This document shows positions 6,164 through 6,308 of a stretch of 6,308 bases of DNA, piece after piece. Every line of letters starts with the position of its first letter. Positions within the stretch are counted from its first letter, which is position 1. Made by a program: the position numbers and the translations under genes. Where the stretch lies: NCBI GenBank assembly GCA_016763955.1, contig JAESSU010000281.1, forward strand, positions 1 through 6,308, written 5' to 3'. This DNA is from Phycisphaeraceae bacterium (GTDB taxonomy: Bacteria; Planctomycetota; Phycisphaerae; Phycisphaerales; Phycisphaeraceae). The notes under the pieces are model-generated. The model was not told the DNA's origin. It did not search any database and saw nothing but the letters and a program-made list of their open reading frames with translations.

Positions 6164-6308
6164 TGGAGTGCATTGCAGATCGGAAGTAGCAAGCAGTGTT
6201 CGCCTCTGGCAAGGGGAGGGGGTTCCTCTGCGGAGCGAAGCGTGAGCAGCCTGTATGACTGGAAGTCATTGAGCATTGCGAAATCTGTCCGGGAGGTTCT
6301 ATGACCAC

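Larger units (their letters stand above)
5905..6224. mobile_element. possible MITE-like element bounded by a 14-bp inverted repeat
   Basis: AACCCCCTCCCCTT (5905-5918) is the exact reverse complement of AAGGGGAGGGGGTT (6211-6224), so the two arms enclose about 320 bases. Inside are smaller nested inverted repeats: GACGCGGA (5997-6004) with TCCGCGTC (6062-6069), TCACG (6044-6048) with CGTGA (6055-6059), and AATGCA (6141-6146) with TGCATT (6169-6174). No transposase is encoded. Size and terminal symmetry suit a non-autonomous element or a structured RNA, but I find no clear target-site duplication, and a purine-rich arm may recur by chance bias. The repeat itself is certain; the element call is tentative. 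Confidence 0.35.
5742..6308. other. G+C-rich non-coding region with multiple inverted and direct repeats
   Basis: I see no credible gene here. Minus-strand frames stay open for long distances, one of them from a GTG at 6308, but their translations are rich in Pro, Arg and Ser, resemble no family known to me, and run through the CA tract and tRNA-like sequence as CVCVCVC. That is typical of chance frames in G+C-rich DNA. The sequence is clearly richer in G and C than the rest of the window and holds at least six short inverted or direct repeats, described separately. Its general look is that of dispersed intergenic repeats in gut Firmicutes, an impression I could not test. Confidence 0.55.

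Noticed and set aside
5679..6308. Minus-strand open frame of 209 codons from a GTG at the window edge, plus overlapping frames of 117 and 111 codons
   Set aside because: Several minus-strand frames are open at once in G+C-rich repeat DNA. The 209- and 117-codon frames run through the CA tract, giving CVCVCVC, and none resembles a protein family.
1..6308. CRISPR array
   Set aside because: No regularly spaced direct repeats occur. The YD-repeat region is periodic only at the protein level and is coding.

Overview
The window is bacterial DNA in which broken genes outnumber intact ones. The middle (about 1060 to 4999) has three genes in a row on the + strand. First is the C-terminal end of an Ldh_2-type (malate/L-lactate/sulfolactate) dehydrogenase. 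It overlaps by one base an intact D-isomer-specific 2-hydroxyacid dehydrogenase. That is followed by a COG2855/UPF0324 putative sulfate exporter with one frameshift. The order ComC-like, SlcC-like, SuyZ-like matches known 3-sulfolactate utilisation loci, where two dehydrogenases of opposite stereospecificity interconvert sulfolactate enantiomers through sulfopyruvate, and an exporter removes the sulfite or sulfate left after C-S cleavage. The sulfo-lyase SuyAB is not in the window, so the pathway assignment is an inference from gene combination.

Layout. 1-~1060: a YD-repeat (RHS) protein on the - strand, running off the left edge and cut at its N-terminal side. ~1056-1062: an abrupt join where the RHS coding sequence abuts the dehydrogenase fragment head to head. 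1442-2386: the intact dehydrogenase. 2411-3636: the exporter. 3721-4999: a six-hairpin (alpha/alpha barrel) glycosidase-like gene with an in-frame TAA, a frameshift and an in-frame TGA. 5000-5506: mostly non-coding, with a doubtful small ORF, a 12-bp palindrome and short inverted repeats. 5507-~5580: the first ~24 codons of a sulfatase, then homology stops. 5630-5676: the 3' half of a tRNA-like sequence on the - strand. 5717-5741: a (CA)12 tract. 5742-6308: G+C-rich sequence with several inverted and direct repeats and no credible gene.

The organism cannot be named from this. YD-repeat proteins, type I sulfatases, six-hairpin glycosidases and sulfonate genes together would fit a polysaccharide- and sulfonate-using bacterium of gut, marine or sediment origin (for example PVC or Proteobacteria), but that is a weak inference. 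The right-hand ~600 bases look unlike the rest in composition and repeat content, resembling intergenic repeats of gut Firmicutes in general style. Either the locus is decaying and rearranged by mobile DNA, or the window contains assembly joins at ~1058 and ~5580-5630. Raw reads would separate these possibilities.
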